This document shows, piece after piece, positions 52,910 to 61,241 of a stretch of 64,000 nucleotides of DNA (position 1 is the first letter of the stretch; each line of letters begins with the position of its first letter). Source of the DNA: Spirosoma aureum (GTDB lineage: Bacteria; Bacteroidota; Bacteroidia; Cytophagales; Spirosomataceae); assembly GCF_011604685.1 (NCBI RefSeq), contig NZ_CP050063.1, positions 7,729,001 to 7,793,000 of the forward strand, written 5' to 3'. The position numbers and the translations under genes are program-made. The notes under the pieces are model-generated. The model saw only the letters and a program-made list of their open reading frames with translations, searched no databases and was not told the origin of the DNA.

Positions 52910-55751
52910 ACCGAGCCAGCGGCCCCCTGGTGGCGAAGAGGAGCTGCTGGAGCTCTATGATATCAACAAGGCCGTGGGCCGAAAGTATCATGAGCATTTG
53001 CTATCCGTCCTGACCCAGGCCGACCATCCCGTCAGTCTGTATTTGCAGGCCCGCGAGTTGACCACGGAGCTCATCCAGCAGTGGCAGCTGGGCTACGCAC
53101 CCGATAACTGGCGTTTTCTGACCAGTCCCCTGATTGACAAGGCGGCCTTTGTGCCGGCCGTTACCGCTGGGGTATGCGTCGAGGATGGCGTCAAGAAACG
53201 GGACTTTTTTCACCAGCGGCTCATGATTCCCCTGGTCGATCAGTACCGCCGGGTGACGGGCTTTACCGGCCGAAGCCTCGACGGCCGGGACCCTAAATAC
53301 CTCAACACCCGCGAGACGCCCATTTTTAAAAAATCCGAGCAGCTCTTCGGGCTCGATCATGCCTTACGATCCATTGTCCGCAGCAAATCGATCGTGTTGA
53401 CCGAAGGTAATTTCGACGTAATCAGCCTGCACCGGTTTGGTGTCGACAATGCCCTGGGCAAAGGGGGCACGGCCCTCTCGGACGCCCAGATCGCGCTGCT
53501 CAAACGGCTCGGAGACGTAGTGACCCTGATCTATGATGTCGACGAGAATGGAGCGGGCCAGCAGGCGCTGCTGCGGGACTGCGAGGCCTTGTTAAAAGCG
53601 GGTCTTCGGGTCCAGGTGTTTTTGCTGCCCGATACGATTGAATCGGAGGGCAAAATCAGCAAGTCCGATGCCGATAACTGGTCGCGCTGGCTGATGAGTC
53701 AGGCCGATCTGCCTCTAAAATTCAACCTGGCCAAACACATCGCCAAAGAAGCGCAGGAAGGCCTGCTCTGGCTGGCTACGCAGTGGACTCAGCAAGACGA
53801 TCTGGCCCAGCAGGTTGAAGGAGAAACCCGAAGTGTGGGGCTACTGGCCTGTGTTACCGATGAGGTCTGGCGCAAGAAGTACGCCAAAAAGCTGGCCACT
53901 GTCTTCGACTGCGAAGCAAAAGGACTCCTCCAGCAGGCTGAACGGATCCGCAAGCAAACCACAGCTGTAGCACCTGCCGAGAGCGAAGACGACGATGAGT
54001 TTATTGCCGGAGCGGTCTGGTATAAAAAGCGGGACCAGTCGATGCTGGTCCGATCGGGCAAAGGCGGCATGGCCACCGTAGCCGATAACTTTCACCTGTT
54101 TATCAAGTACGTTACCGAAGATGAGGATGAGAATTTAACCTGGATTCTGGAGATCCGGCCGCGTGAGGGTGATCCGATTTACATCGAAGTACCCCACGAG
54201 GATTTCTGCTCGGCTTTCCGGCTCAAAAAGATCATTACCGGCAAGCAGTATTCGCTGAAAATCAGCGACGGTGAGCTCTCCGAGCTGCAAAGCTTTCTTT
54301 TCAGCCAGACCCGGTTTGCCAGGGCCATCAAAATCATCCGGTACGGCTATCACGTGCCCAGCGGCGTGTTTTTCTTTGCCAACCAGGCCGTCAACGGTAA
54401 AATGCTCACGCCGGATGAATTTGGTATGGTCGAGACGGTCAAGGACGAAAAACCGATGGTACTCTCGATGCCGGCCCAGAAAAAGCACAAGGCGCACCGG
54501 TTTACCCTGACCGATACGACCATCAGTGTCAATGCGTTTTTTGATCTGTATGCCCAGGCCCATGGCTACGAAAACGCGCTGATTCCGTTTTGCTGGAACC
54601 TGATGGCCCTGTTTCGCGATGTAGCGCTGCACCACAAAAACTTCTCGCCGATTCTGTTTCTTAAAGGTGGTGCCGGCACCGGTAAGTCAAGCATGATCCG
54701 GGTACTGACATCGGCTTACGGCAAAAAGCAGGAAGGGGTTAACCTCAAATCCAAAAATACGGAAGCCGCCCTGGTCAAGCTCATGTCGCAGGGCTCGAAC
54801 GTACCGATCTGGTTTGATGAGTTTCATAACGACCTGACCTGCGAGGGATTGTTTCAGGCCGCCTATGACAACGATGGCTATCACCGCTCCAGGGACAATA
54901 CCAGCTCGGAGACCGATGCCATCGAGATTCATTCGGCGCTGGCCCTGACGAGTAACTACCTGCCGGAAAATCCCATCTTTTTCTCGCGCTGCGTGTTTGT
55001 GCCCATCACCAGCCAGGATAAGACCGATGCGCAGCGTCAGGCCTTTTACAGGCTTGAGGAGTTGCAGGAAGCCGGGCTGGGCTGTCTGACCGTCGAGCTG
55101 CTGCAACACCGGCAACTCATCGAAAGTCAGTACGCGGCCTCGTATGATCTGCTCCACAAGCATTTGCAGGCCGAGTTCAAAACCGATAAAATGCCCGAGC
55201 GTTTCTACGCTAACATGGCCCAGGTCATGGCCGTGGCCTTTACGCTGGCCAGCGCCAAAAAGATTGCCATCACCGAGTCAGACAGTACTCTGGACATCCT
55301 GCGGGAGCTGGTCAGTCTGGGTGCGACCAACATCCGTCGGCAATACCGGATCATGTCCGAAAAAACGGCCCTGTCGGAATTCTTCGAGATTGTCCAGCAG
55401 CTCTACGATCAGTACCAGATTCACGAAGAGATCCACTTTGCCTTCAAAGCCACGGGGCAGACAATGATGATTCGGCTCTGGTTCCCCCAGCTCTACACGC
55501 TCTATGCCCAGACCTACCGGCGCATCTACCAGAAAGCCCCTGCCGATAAGGATACGCTACAAAGTGAGATCGCGGCTTTTGAAGACATGACGGACTGGGA
55601 TGCCATGAAAAAGCAGTTTCGCATGCGCAACGACGGGGAGAGCCGGTCCGATGCGCCCACGCTGCCCAGGCCGGGTTGCTGCGAAATGGACTACGCAAAA
55701 CTGGCCGATAAGTATGGATTAAGCCTGGAACATCGAAAAGTGAAGAATTAA
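52857..55751 (+). CDS. TOPRIM primase-core and AAA+ helicase protein
   Basis: 964 residues from the ATG at 52857 (an alternative ATG lies at 52893); the frame is open further upstream only as a shadow of the CHC2 gene. After a DnaG-like linker (ELLELYDINKAVGRKYHEHLL) comes the primase core with MIPLVDQYRRVTGFTGRSLD. The TOPRIM glutamate is Glu183 in TEGNFDV, and acidic residues Asp227 and Asp229 lie in YDVDENG. A C-terminal AAA+ module has Walker A GGAGTGKSS (604-612), Walker B Asp654/Glu655 in WFDEF, and an arginine in FFSRCVF. This is the replication primase-helicase of the element. It precedes the repeat array. Confidence 0.9.
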   Translation: MNDPSTEPVPASMTSISEPSQRPPGGEEELLELYDINKAVGRKYHEHLLSVLTQADHPVSLYLQARELTTELIQQWQLGYAPDNWRFLTSPLIDKAAFVPAVTAGVCVEDGVKKRDFFHQRLMIPLVDQYRRVTGFTGRSLDGRDPKYLNTRETPIFKKSEQLFGLDHALRSIVRSKSIVLTEGNFDVISLHRFGVDNALGKGGTALSDAQIALLKRLGDVVTLIYDVDENGAGQQALLRDCEALLKAGLRVQVFLLPDTIESEGKISKSDADNWSRWLMSQADLPLKFNLAKHIAKEAQEGLLWLATQWTQQDDLAQQVEGETRSVGLLACVTDEVWRKKYAKKLATVFDCEAKGLLQQAERIRKQTTAVAPAESEDDDEFIAGAVWYKKRDQSMLVRSGKGGMATVADNFHLFIKYVTEDEDENLTWILEIRPREGDPIYIEVPHEDFCSAFRLKKIITGKQYSLKISDGELSELQSFLFSQTRFARAIKIIRYGYHVPSGVFFFANQAVNGKMLTPDEFGMVETVKDEKPMVLSMPAQKKHKAHRFTLTDTTISVNAFFDLYAQAHGYENALIPFCWNLMALFRDVALHHKNFSPILFLKGGAGTGKSSMIRVLTSAYGKKQEGVNLKSKNTEAALVKLMSQGSNVPIWFDEFHNDLTCEGLFQAAYDNDGYHRSRDNTSSETDAIEIHSALALTSNYLPENPIFFSRCVFVPITSQDKTDAQRQAFYRLEELQEAGLGCLTVELLQHRQLIESQYAASYDLLHKHLQAEFKTDKMPERFYANMAQVMAVAFTLASAKKIAITESDSTLDILRELVSLGATNIRRQYRIMSEKTALSEFFEIVQQLYDQYQIHEEIHFAFKATGQTMMIRLWFPQLYTLYAQTYRRIYQKAPADKDTLQSEIAAFEDMTDWDAMKKQFRMRNDGESRSDAPTLPRPGCCEMDYAKLADKYGLSLEHRKVKN

Positions 55752-55783
55752 CCGGTTTTGACGCGAAAAACTACCCAAAACGT

Positions 55784-55975
55784 ACTACAACACTACATCT
55801 AGGGATAAGAACCTGATAATCAATAAAATAAATGTAGTAATGCTGTAGTAAGTGTGTAGTAATCGTGTAGTCCTGTAGTAATGTATTTGGCGCACTACAC
55901 CAATACTACACTAAAATCACCGTAACACACTGGTAGTCAGTATTTTATCAAAGTGTAGTAATGTAGTACACTACA
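55784..55975. repeat. Array of twelve TGTAGT/ACTACA repeats, candidate replication origin
   Basis: Forward TGTAGT starts at 55833, 55844, 55855, 55866, 55874, 55954 and 55962. Inverted ACTACA starts at 55784, 55792, 55894, 55905 and 55970. The first four forward copies step by exactly 11 bases as TGTAGTAAnnn units (the fourth reads TGTAGTCC). The last forward and inverted copies form TGTAGT-AC-ACTACA at 55962-55975. AT-rich DNA lies at 55805-55832. Location directly after the primase-helicase gene and the helical phasing fit an iteron-type origin bound by an initiator. Confidence 0.75.
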
Positions 55976-56018
55976 GACCCTCATTTTCAGGATAAAAAAC
56001 AGTGAAAAAACGCGAAAA

Positions 56019-56264
56019 ATGGAAAATCAGCCCACGGACGAACTGCTCCTCTACCGCTGGAGCAAATGGATGGATGGGAACGGAAAGCTCTGGGTGGTCA
56101 CGGCCCTGGGCGGCTATTTCAAACAGCCCGGCACCCCGAAAGCAACCGTGGTCGAGCTCTACGATGCCGACTCCGAATGCGCCCAGGATTTTCCCTACAG
56201 CGAAGTGATGAGCTGGATTCGGAAAGGCACCCTCAAACGCGTTGAAGGCCCGATTTTACTCTAG
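56019..56264 (+). CDS. Hypothetical element protein
   Basis: 81 residues with a compact beta-rich look (LYRWSKWMDGNGKLWVVTALGG, then KRVEGPILL). No family recognised. It is the first gene after the iteron array, so it may be transcribed from a promoter inside it and could interact with it. Confidence 0.62.
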   Translation: MENQPTDELLLYRWSKWMDGNGKLWVVTALGGYFKQPGTPKATVVELYDADSECAQDFPYSEVMSWIRKGTLKRVEGPILL

Positions 56265-56287
56265 CAACCAACAAATCAATTTATACT

Positions 56288-56923
56288 ATGTTCCAATACC
56301 CTGATTTTAAAGACAAACTCGACGAGATAACCATCGATCTCGAAAAGCTCGGTACCAGCGTTGCCTGCTTGGAAGATTCACGAGCGCGGGAAATTTCCAG
56401 TCGGCTTGCGGATCGTCTTCGCAAGCAACTATCTGAGCTAAAACAACAGTACAAAGCTTGGGGCGAAGAGCCCGCAGCCACGAACAGTACTTTATCAGAA
56501 TCAGTGATCCCCGCCTGGCTGGTGCTGCATGATATGGGCGTCTGGGAAGTCCAGGAGATGGTGCACGGCTATCAGCTGTTCGATGGCTGCGTGAGTCGGA
56601 CTGGTGTAGATACTAAAAAACTGGAGAACGAAACCTTTCCGCTCACCTTACAGGGTCTGGAGATAACGCTCAGCTGCCAGCAGCAAACGGATAAGGTGCT
56701 CGGTGCCAAAGGACTCAATTACCCCGACATCCGAAAGCGCCTGGCTGACCACTGGGAAACGATCATGCGGTATGCTCCCGATTCGCCTGGCCAGCAAAAA
56801 GCCATCAATGGCTTTAACGAATTTCTGGGACAGGTGAAAGCCAGCATTGCCCAGCAGCAGTCGATCACCGTTGAGGGGGTTTCTATTTTTTCTCATAACG
56901 ATTTGAATACCGATGACAACTAA
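56288..56923 (+). CDS. Hypothetical element protein with coiled-coil start
   Basis: 211 residues. The first 60 form a likely coiled coil (LDEITIDLEKLGTSV and RLADRLRKQLSELKQQY). The rest has no recognised fold. Its stop overlaps the next start by 11 bases. Confidence 0.65.
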   Translation: MFQYPDFKDKLDEITIDLEKLGTSVACLEDSRAREISSRLADRLRKQLSELKQQYKAWGEEPAATNSTLSESVIPAWLVLHDMGVWEVQEMVHGYQLFDGCVSRTGVDTKKLENETFPLTLQGLEITLSCQQQTDKVLGAKGLNYPDIRKRLADHWETIMRYAPDSPGQQKAINGFNEFLGQVKASIAQQQSITVEGVSIFSHNDLNTDDN

Positions 56924-57155
56924 ACTGCTGACCTTGTTGCACCGCTACCACGGTGATTTTCCCTCGACGCTCACCGAGCATTACCTGTATTTCCAGTCAG
57001 CGTCAGGCGAGCCACATACGGTTACCGTGGATCAAGCCTACATCATCAGTGACAGTAAACCCGGTGGTTTTCGCCAGTGCACCGAAAATTTTGACAGCTG
57101 CCTGATGGTCATCAACGCACTGGCTTTGGGAGTCGAAACGGTTAAACATGGCTGA
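56913..57155 (+). CDS. Hypothetical element protein
   Basis: 80 residues with no recognised domain. It overlaps the previous gene by 11 bases and the next by 8, so it is clearly part of the coupled operon. Confidence 0.6.
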   Translation: MTTKLLTLLHRYHGDFPSTLTEHYLYFQSASGEPHTVTVDQAYIISDSKPGGFRQCTENFDSCLMVINALALGVETVKHG

Positions 57156-57366
57156 GCTACTCGACTCCGATCGCTACGATGACAGCCGCGATGCCCTGAC
57201 CCAGTGCATGTACTGCACAGACAAGGTTGCGCAGCAGCCGGGTATCAGCTCAGTCGGTAAATGTGCCCGTCACGAGGCCATCTGGCAGGAAGACATCCAG
57301 GTTGGGCTGCACAAGCAGAACCGGCTCAAGGAAATTATTTTACGCTCAAAACGAACCAGTCCATGA
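57148..57366 (+). CDS. Small zinc-finger-like protein
   Basis: 72 residues with Cys-x2-Cys (CMYC, about residues 20-23) and a later Cys-x2-His (CARH), spaced as a possible treble-clef or zinc ribbon. The C-terminal part is basic. A nucleic-acid-binding role is plausible, but no family was recognised. It overlaps the next gene by ATGA. Confidence 0.6.
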   Translation: MAELLDSDRYDDSRDALTQCMYCTDKVAQQPGISSVGKCARHEAIWQEDIQVGLHKQNRLKEIILRSKRTSP

Positions 57367-57653
57367 ACCCCGACGATCAAACGCTAGAGGAGCACAAACA
57401 GCAAATGCTCGTTTTTCGCCAGACGATGAAAGAGCAGCACGGTGAGGAATTCGATACCCTGCTCAATTCCTACAAAGAAACCCTGCAAACCATCCTGGAT
57501 CAGATGCCGGGCATGGCGGCCGTTGAGCTCGCCGACCAGATGGTTGATCAGCTCGATGCCGACACGACGCTCGACGAAGATGAACGGGAACTCTGGAAAG
57601 GGCTTATTGTCATCGCAGCCCTGGAAATGGACAAGTTGATCGACTTACTTTAA
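57363..57653 (+). CDS. Hypothetical acidic element protein
   Basis: 96 residues from the ATG at 57363, strongly acidic (NPDDQTLEEHKQQML, then DADTTLDEDEREL). The upstream in-frame extension overlaps the zinc-finger gene and is not used. Probably helical. No family recognised; acidic phage proteins of this size sometimes mimic DNA, which is speculative. Confidence 0.6.
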   Translation: MNPDDQTLEEHKQQMLVFRQTMKEQHGEEFDTLLNSYKETLQTILDQMPGMAAVELADQMVDQLDADTTLDEDERELWKGLIVIAALEMDKLIDLL

Positions 57654-57695
57654 TTCAAGTCAATTCCTTAGTGGGATACTTCTTTTACCAAAATC

Positions 57696-58289
57696 ATGAA
57701 TTGTATGGATGCTAAATTCCCAATTTTAAAAGCCCGGTTAACCATCCTGGCAACCTGTACCGTTGCCACCAGTGCTGATGTTGCCCCCGACGTAAAGGAT
57801 TTATGGTCTGAGGTTTACCAGCTGGTCGATGAGCTGGAAGCTGAAGCGAATCCGGACAATGCCTATTTAGCGAAGCTCAATGATTTGCAGGCGCAGATCG
57901 GCTACAATCCGGGACCCATTAACCTGATTGCCCTGCTGGGCCTGATGGGTGAAGCTGGCGAAGTGCTGGGTGAAACTCGGCCGGAAACCGACAGCACGAT
58001 CCAGGAGGATGATCGGAACCAGGTTATTGCCCTGGCCGTGGATATAACCAGGGCGATCGACGCGGCCTATACGCTGGATAGTCGAAAAAAGTACTTCCGT
58101 AACCGGGTCATGGCGGCACCGGTTTCCATCGCCACAAAGGATGAAGACGAAACGGTTTTTAATAAGGAACTCGCCGATGCCTTTTACTACGTGCTGGCGC
58201 TGGCCCGCAACCGGTCCTTAACCATTAATGATCTGGCCCGGATGAGCTACGAAAAAGTGCAGGCAAAATTTATGAATACCCCCCGCTAA
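57696..58289 (+). CDS. MazG-like NTP pyrophosphohydrolase
   Basis: 197 residues. The C-terminal two thirds resemble the all-alpha NTP pyrophosphohydrolase fold: GLMGEAGEVLGE supplies an E-x2-E pair, and NKELADAFYYVLALARNRSL an E-x3-D pair, together the metal site. The N-terminal 60 residues have no match. MazG-like proteins hydrolyse dNTPs or (p)ppGpp, and phages carry them to adjust nucleotide pools. It lies next to the SSB-like gene in the replication module. Confidence 0.72.
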   Translation: MNCMDAKFPILKARLTILATCTVATSADVAPDVKDLWSEVYQLVDELEAEANPDNAYLAKLNDLQAQIGYNPGPINLIALLGLMGEAGEVLGETRPETDSTIQEDDRNQVIALAVDITRAIDAAYTLDSRKKYFRNRVMAAPVSIATKDEDETVFNKELADAFYYVLALARNRSLTINDLARMSYEKVQAKFMNTPR

Positions 58290-58332
58290 TCCATACCGGA
58301 CAAATTAATCAATCATTACTCTGTTTATTCCC

Positions 58333-58794
58333 ATGGCAAACCAATTAGCAATCACCGGCAAATTTCTAGGGGCCGGTACCACCAAGCAGATCGGTCAGAA
58401 TAATCGCAATGTGCGCAGCTTCTGGCTCGATATCACCGACAATCCGGCCTATCCCAATACACCCGAATTCCAGCTCTTTGGCGATAAAGTGAACCTGGTC
58501 GATAACCTCAAAAAAGGCCAGACGATCGAGGTCAAATTCAATATCAACGGCCGCAAGTACCAGCGTAAGGATACGGGTAAAGACGCTGTCATGACCAACC
58601 TCGACGCCTGGCAGATTAACGTGCTCCAGATGCAGTCGGCCGCTTCGGTTCCCCCGCGCCCTGCTGCTGCACCAGCACCTGCTCCCATGACCGGCCCGGG
58701 CCAGTATGCACAGACGAGTCAAGTGGCCCAGGCTCCAGCTGGCGGCTTTCCCTTCGCGAGCACGGATGATGATAACAACGATTTACCCTTCTGA
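58333..58794 (+). CDS. DUF3127 SSB-like protein with acidic tail
   Basis: 153 residues. The OB-fold-like domain (about 1-100; ITGKFLGAG, FQLFGDKVNLVDNLKKGQTIEVKFNI, NLDAWQINVLQ) matches DUF3127, a Bacteroidota single-strand-binding-like family. A Pro/Ala-rich flexible linker ends in the acidic tip DDDNNDLPF, the type of tail SSBs use to recruit partners. It follows the primase-helicase module and likely coats ssDNA during replication of the element. Confidence 0.87.
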   Translation: MANQLAITGKFLGAGTTKQIGQNNRNVRSFWLDITDNPAYPNTPEFQLFGDKVNLVDNLKKGQTIEVKFNINGRKYQRKDTGKDAVMTNLDAWQINVLQMQSAASVPPRPAAAPAPAPMTGPGQYAQTSQVAQAPAGGFPFASTDDDNNDLPF

Positions 58795-58796
58795 TC

Positions 58797-59090
58797 ATGG
58801 ATAAGCGTTTGTTGTATTCGCAACTAGAGGAGATTCACCGCTATGATTTTGAGGTGGAATCGGACTGGGTCGAAGTCGAACTTCGCTGGCCACTGGTGCT
58901 AAAAATTACCCTGCTCCAGTCGAGTTTATTTTTGGTGCTGGTGGTTCTCCAGCTCACCCATCTGATTCACTGCTCCTGGTGGTGGATCACCCTACCCTAT
59001 TGGTTGGTGCCGGCCGTGCTGCTGCTCACCCTGCTTGTACTGGTGATCACCTGGCTCCTGGGCCGATTCCTCAACCAGTTCTCCGCTTAA
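58797..59090 (+). CDS. Small two-helix membrane protein
   Basis: 97 residues with two hydrophobic segments (about 31-57 and 63-90) and a hydrophilic N-terminus. It starts three bases after the DUF3127 stop. Such small phage membrane proteins may be holin-like or anchor replication, but no signature confirms either. Confidence 0.6.
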   Translation: MDKRLLYSQLEEIHRYDFEVESDWVEVELRWPLVLKITLLQSSLFLVLVVLQLTHLIHCSWWWITLPYWLVPAVLLLTLLVLVITWLLGRFLNQFSA

Positions 59091-59160
59091 TCTCACCTCC
59101 TCTACACGGCTCTGCTTTTTATCAGCCCGCCTGGGTAGGGGAACCTATAGCCCAAACGCC

Positions 59161-59370
59161 ATGAAACCCGAACATTCACTGCTCTTTCAGTCCATGAACC
59201 GAAGCCTGATCGGAAACCAGTTGCCCTGGCTGTTGGCCTTGGTGAGCTTGTTGCTCTTCGACGATTATTTAAAAAATCGACGCTTTAGCCAGCTCTCCCT
59301 GGCCCATTATGCCGGGGCGTTTCTACTGGTCACGCTTCGCTATCTCAAACGAAAACTCCACAAATCGTGA
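59161..59370 (+). CDS. Small membrane protein
   Basis: 69 residues with two hydrophobic stretches (LPWLLALVSLLLF and YAGAFLLVTLRYL) and a basic C-terminus. No family recognised. It is coupled to the next gene by a GTGA overlap. Confidence 0.6.
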   Translation: MKPEHSLLFQSMNRSLIGNQLPWLLALVSLLLFDDYLKNRRFSQLSLAHYAGAFLLVTLRYLKRKLHKS

Positions 59371-59858
59371 AATACAAAATCGACCGACAGAGTCCAACGG
59401 GCCAACAACTCTTTGCCCTCTACGACAAGATGAACGAGTGCCGTAAAGCCGCCCAGGTAATCTGCCAGGAAGTGGGCAGCACAAGCGTGGTGACTTCAGG
59501 CGAGGTGATTGCTGGCGGCATCTGGGGCTTTGAATTTCCTGATAAGCCCAATGACTACAAGCGGGTCTATTCGCACGGAGCCCGGCATTTCTTTTTCCCC
59601 AAAGCCATCCGAAAATTCGATGATCTGCTGAAACGGATCCGTCGGCTGCCGGTGGTGCAGAAGACCGACATCAACCAGATCGTCGGCTTTGAACGCCAGG
59701 TCGTCGGCACAGCCTGGGTGCGCAGTGTCGGCTGCTCCTGGCGCAAAGACTACTGTCTGATTGACATCAACGAGAAATGCGTCTACACGCCCCGCCCCGA
59801 CATGATCGAGATCACCACTTCGGAATATAACCGCTTAAAAGATGAAACAGATGAATAA
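59367..59858 (+). CDS. Hypothetical element protein
   Basis: 163 residues with a GTG start in a GTGA overlap. Mixed alpha/beta, with several Trp and Cys residues. Features like SGEVIAGGIWGFEF and KAIRKFDDLLKRIRRLP are clear, but no family is recognised. It overlaps the next gene by 17 bases. Confidence 0.65.
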   Translation: MKYKIDRQSPTGQQLFALYDKMNECRKAAQVICQEVGSTSVVTSGEVIAGGIWGFEFPDKPNDYKRVYSHGARHFFFPKAIRKFDDLLKRIRRLPVVQKTDINQIVGFERQVVGTAWVRSVGCSWRKDYCLIDINEKCVYTPRPDMIEITTSEYNRLKDETDE

Positions 59859-60213
59859 GCCAACGACACCCCAATTTACCCTTGAAACCGGTCAGCGCCC
59901 GGCTTTGAATGGGCTGGAGCAACACCTGCTGAGTGTAGCCGCCCACTGGTGCGAGAACACCAGCTCGATTAACTCGATCGACGAGTTCAAAAAAAAGCTG
60001 GAGAGTGAAGCGGCCTGGTTCTGCCACGAACACAAAAAAAGCCTCACCTCCATCGAAATTGGCAGCTACGACGAAACCATGCTCTTCATCAAACCGGCGG
60101 GCCGTAACATCCGGGCTACGGCGACGATCCGGCTCACAGAGCCCGAAAACGACCTGGGCTACGAGCTCCAGCAGGCGCACAGTGCTGGCTACCATACTCC
60201 TCGCTTTCTATAG
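59842..60213 (+). CDS. Hypothetical element protein
   Basis: 123 residues; the start may be 59842 or the ATG at 59851. Largely helical middle (INSIDEFKKKLESEAAWFC) followed by a beta-rich end. No domain recognised. Confidence 0.6.
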   Translation: MKQMNKPTTPQFTLETGQRPALNGLEQHLLSVAAHWCENTSSINSIDEFKKKLESEAAWFCHEHKKSLTSIEIGSYDETMLFIKPAGRNIRATATIRLTEPENDLGYELQQAHSAGYHTPRFL

Positions 60214-60215
60214 TC

Positions 60216-60530
60216 ATGGCACGAACGCACTGCCAGTTAGAGGGCGATGAAATAGTGATTCGGTTTCATACCAAGCGGCTCTTTCGGCGGTTTCGGAAAT
60301 CATCAGCCAGGAGTTATGGCATAAAAATGAAAGATAGTCGACGCTTTATCGAACTGATTATTGAAGAGATCAGTAAGGCCCGTCGACCTCATCTATTCCC
60401 AACAACGAGCGCAATCGACGAAATGCTTGATGATGTCATTGAATCGCTACTCAGTAAAATGGGGGCTGGTTATCCAGAAAAACAGACAAACTGCTTTAAG
60501 TGGGATGATGAGAACGAAACCGACAAGTAA
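60216..60530 (+). CDS. Hypothetical basic element protein
   Basis: 104 residues, very basic in the first half (FHTKRLFRRFRKSSARS), and acidic at the end. Begins three bases after the previous stop. Possibly nucleic-acid binding; no family recognised. Confidence 0.58.
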   Translation: MARTHCQLEGDEIVIRFHTKRLFRRFRKSSARSYGIKMKDSRRFIELIIEEISKARRPHLFPTTSAIDEMLDDVIESLLSKMGAGYPEKQTNCFKWDDENETDK

Positions 60531-60532
60531 CA

Positions 60533-60808
60533 ATGGCACACCCCTGCTGTATCTGTGGCGAAGAATGCTACTGCCACGGTGATATCGACGATTGTATTGT
60601 CTCTCTCACACCCGCTGGCTGCATCAGCTGCGGGTGTACAGAGGACGAAACCTACAGCAATGACGAATGGGACGATGATAGGCCCGATCCGAATCTGGAT
60701 ACACATTGCCCAGTCTGCAACCGGGAGTACGATGCGATCGACTATGAATTCCAGATCTGCCATATCTGCAAATACGAAAACACCTACGGAAATGCCAATG
60801 AGACGTGA
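60533..60808 (+). CDS. Cysteine-rich putative zinc protein
   Basis: 91 residues with about 14 Cys/His, including CCIC, CYCHG, CISCGC, CPVC and CHIC pairs; it could bind three zinc ions. The middle is strongly acidic (DEWDDDRPDPN). Cys-rich proteins of this style adjoin HNH genes in some phages. Its 3' end overlaps the HNH gene by 17 bases. Confidence 0.65.
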   Translation: MAHPCCICGEECYCHGDIDDCIVSLTPAGCISCGCTEDETYSNDEWDDDRPDPNLDTHCPVCNREYDAIDYEFQICHICKYENTYGNANET

Positions 60809-61241
60809 AGATTACCCCCCTGACTGGGAGGCCATCAGCATCCAGATCCGGGAAGTTCGGGCCAAAGGCCGCTGCGAGCAATGTGGTGTCAAAAACCACG
60901 CCTATGTCTACCGACTGATAAAGGATCAGTATCGCTATGCCACGGGTTGTGAGTTGCTGCAGCTGACCGTCCTGACGCACCTCAAATCACACGGCTGGCG
61001 GATCTGGCGAGCCCTGCGTTACATGCGACTAACCAAGATTATTCTCACGGTGGCGCATCTGGACCGAGATCCAACTAACAATTCGGATGACAATCTAAAA
61101 GCGCTCTGCCAGCGCTGCCATCTGGGTTACGATATGCCTCAGCATGTGCGTAACCGCAAATACGGACGGGATCATGATCGACCTCCTCAGTTAACCTTAC
61201 CCTGGTTCGATTCCAGCATCCAAACCAACGAATTGCCATGA
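60792..61241 (+). CDS. HNH endonuclease-like protein
   Basis: 149 residues from the ATG at 60792 (or 147 from 60798). Zinc-type HNH: Cys28-x2-Cys31 (CEQC) and Cys106-x2-Cys109 (CQRC) frame the catalytic His89 (AHLDRD), Asn101 (NL) and His110. An insertion between the first Cys pair and the His makes it longer than the minimal domain. HNH nucleases in phages cut DNA in packaging or recombination, or act as homing nucleases. It ends in an ATGA overlap with the next gene. Confidence 0.83.
   Translation: MPMRREDYPPDWEAISIQIREVRAKGRCEQCGVKNHAYVYRLIKDQYRYATGCELLQLTVLTHLKSHGWRIWRALRYMRLTKIILTVAHLDRDPTNNSDDNLKALCQRCHLGYDMPQHVRNRKYGRDHDRPPQLTLPWFDSSIQTNELP

Noticed and set aside
55784..55975. CRISPR-like repeat array
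   Set aside because: The repeats are only 6-8 bases, occur on both strands and have no spacers of uniform length; no cas genes are nearby. An iteron array fits better.
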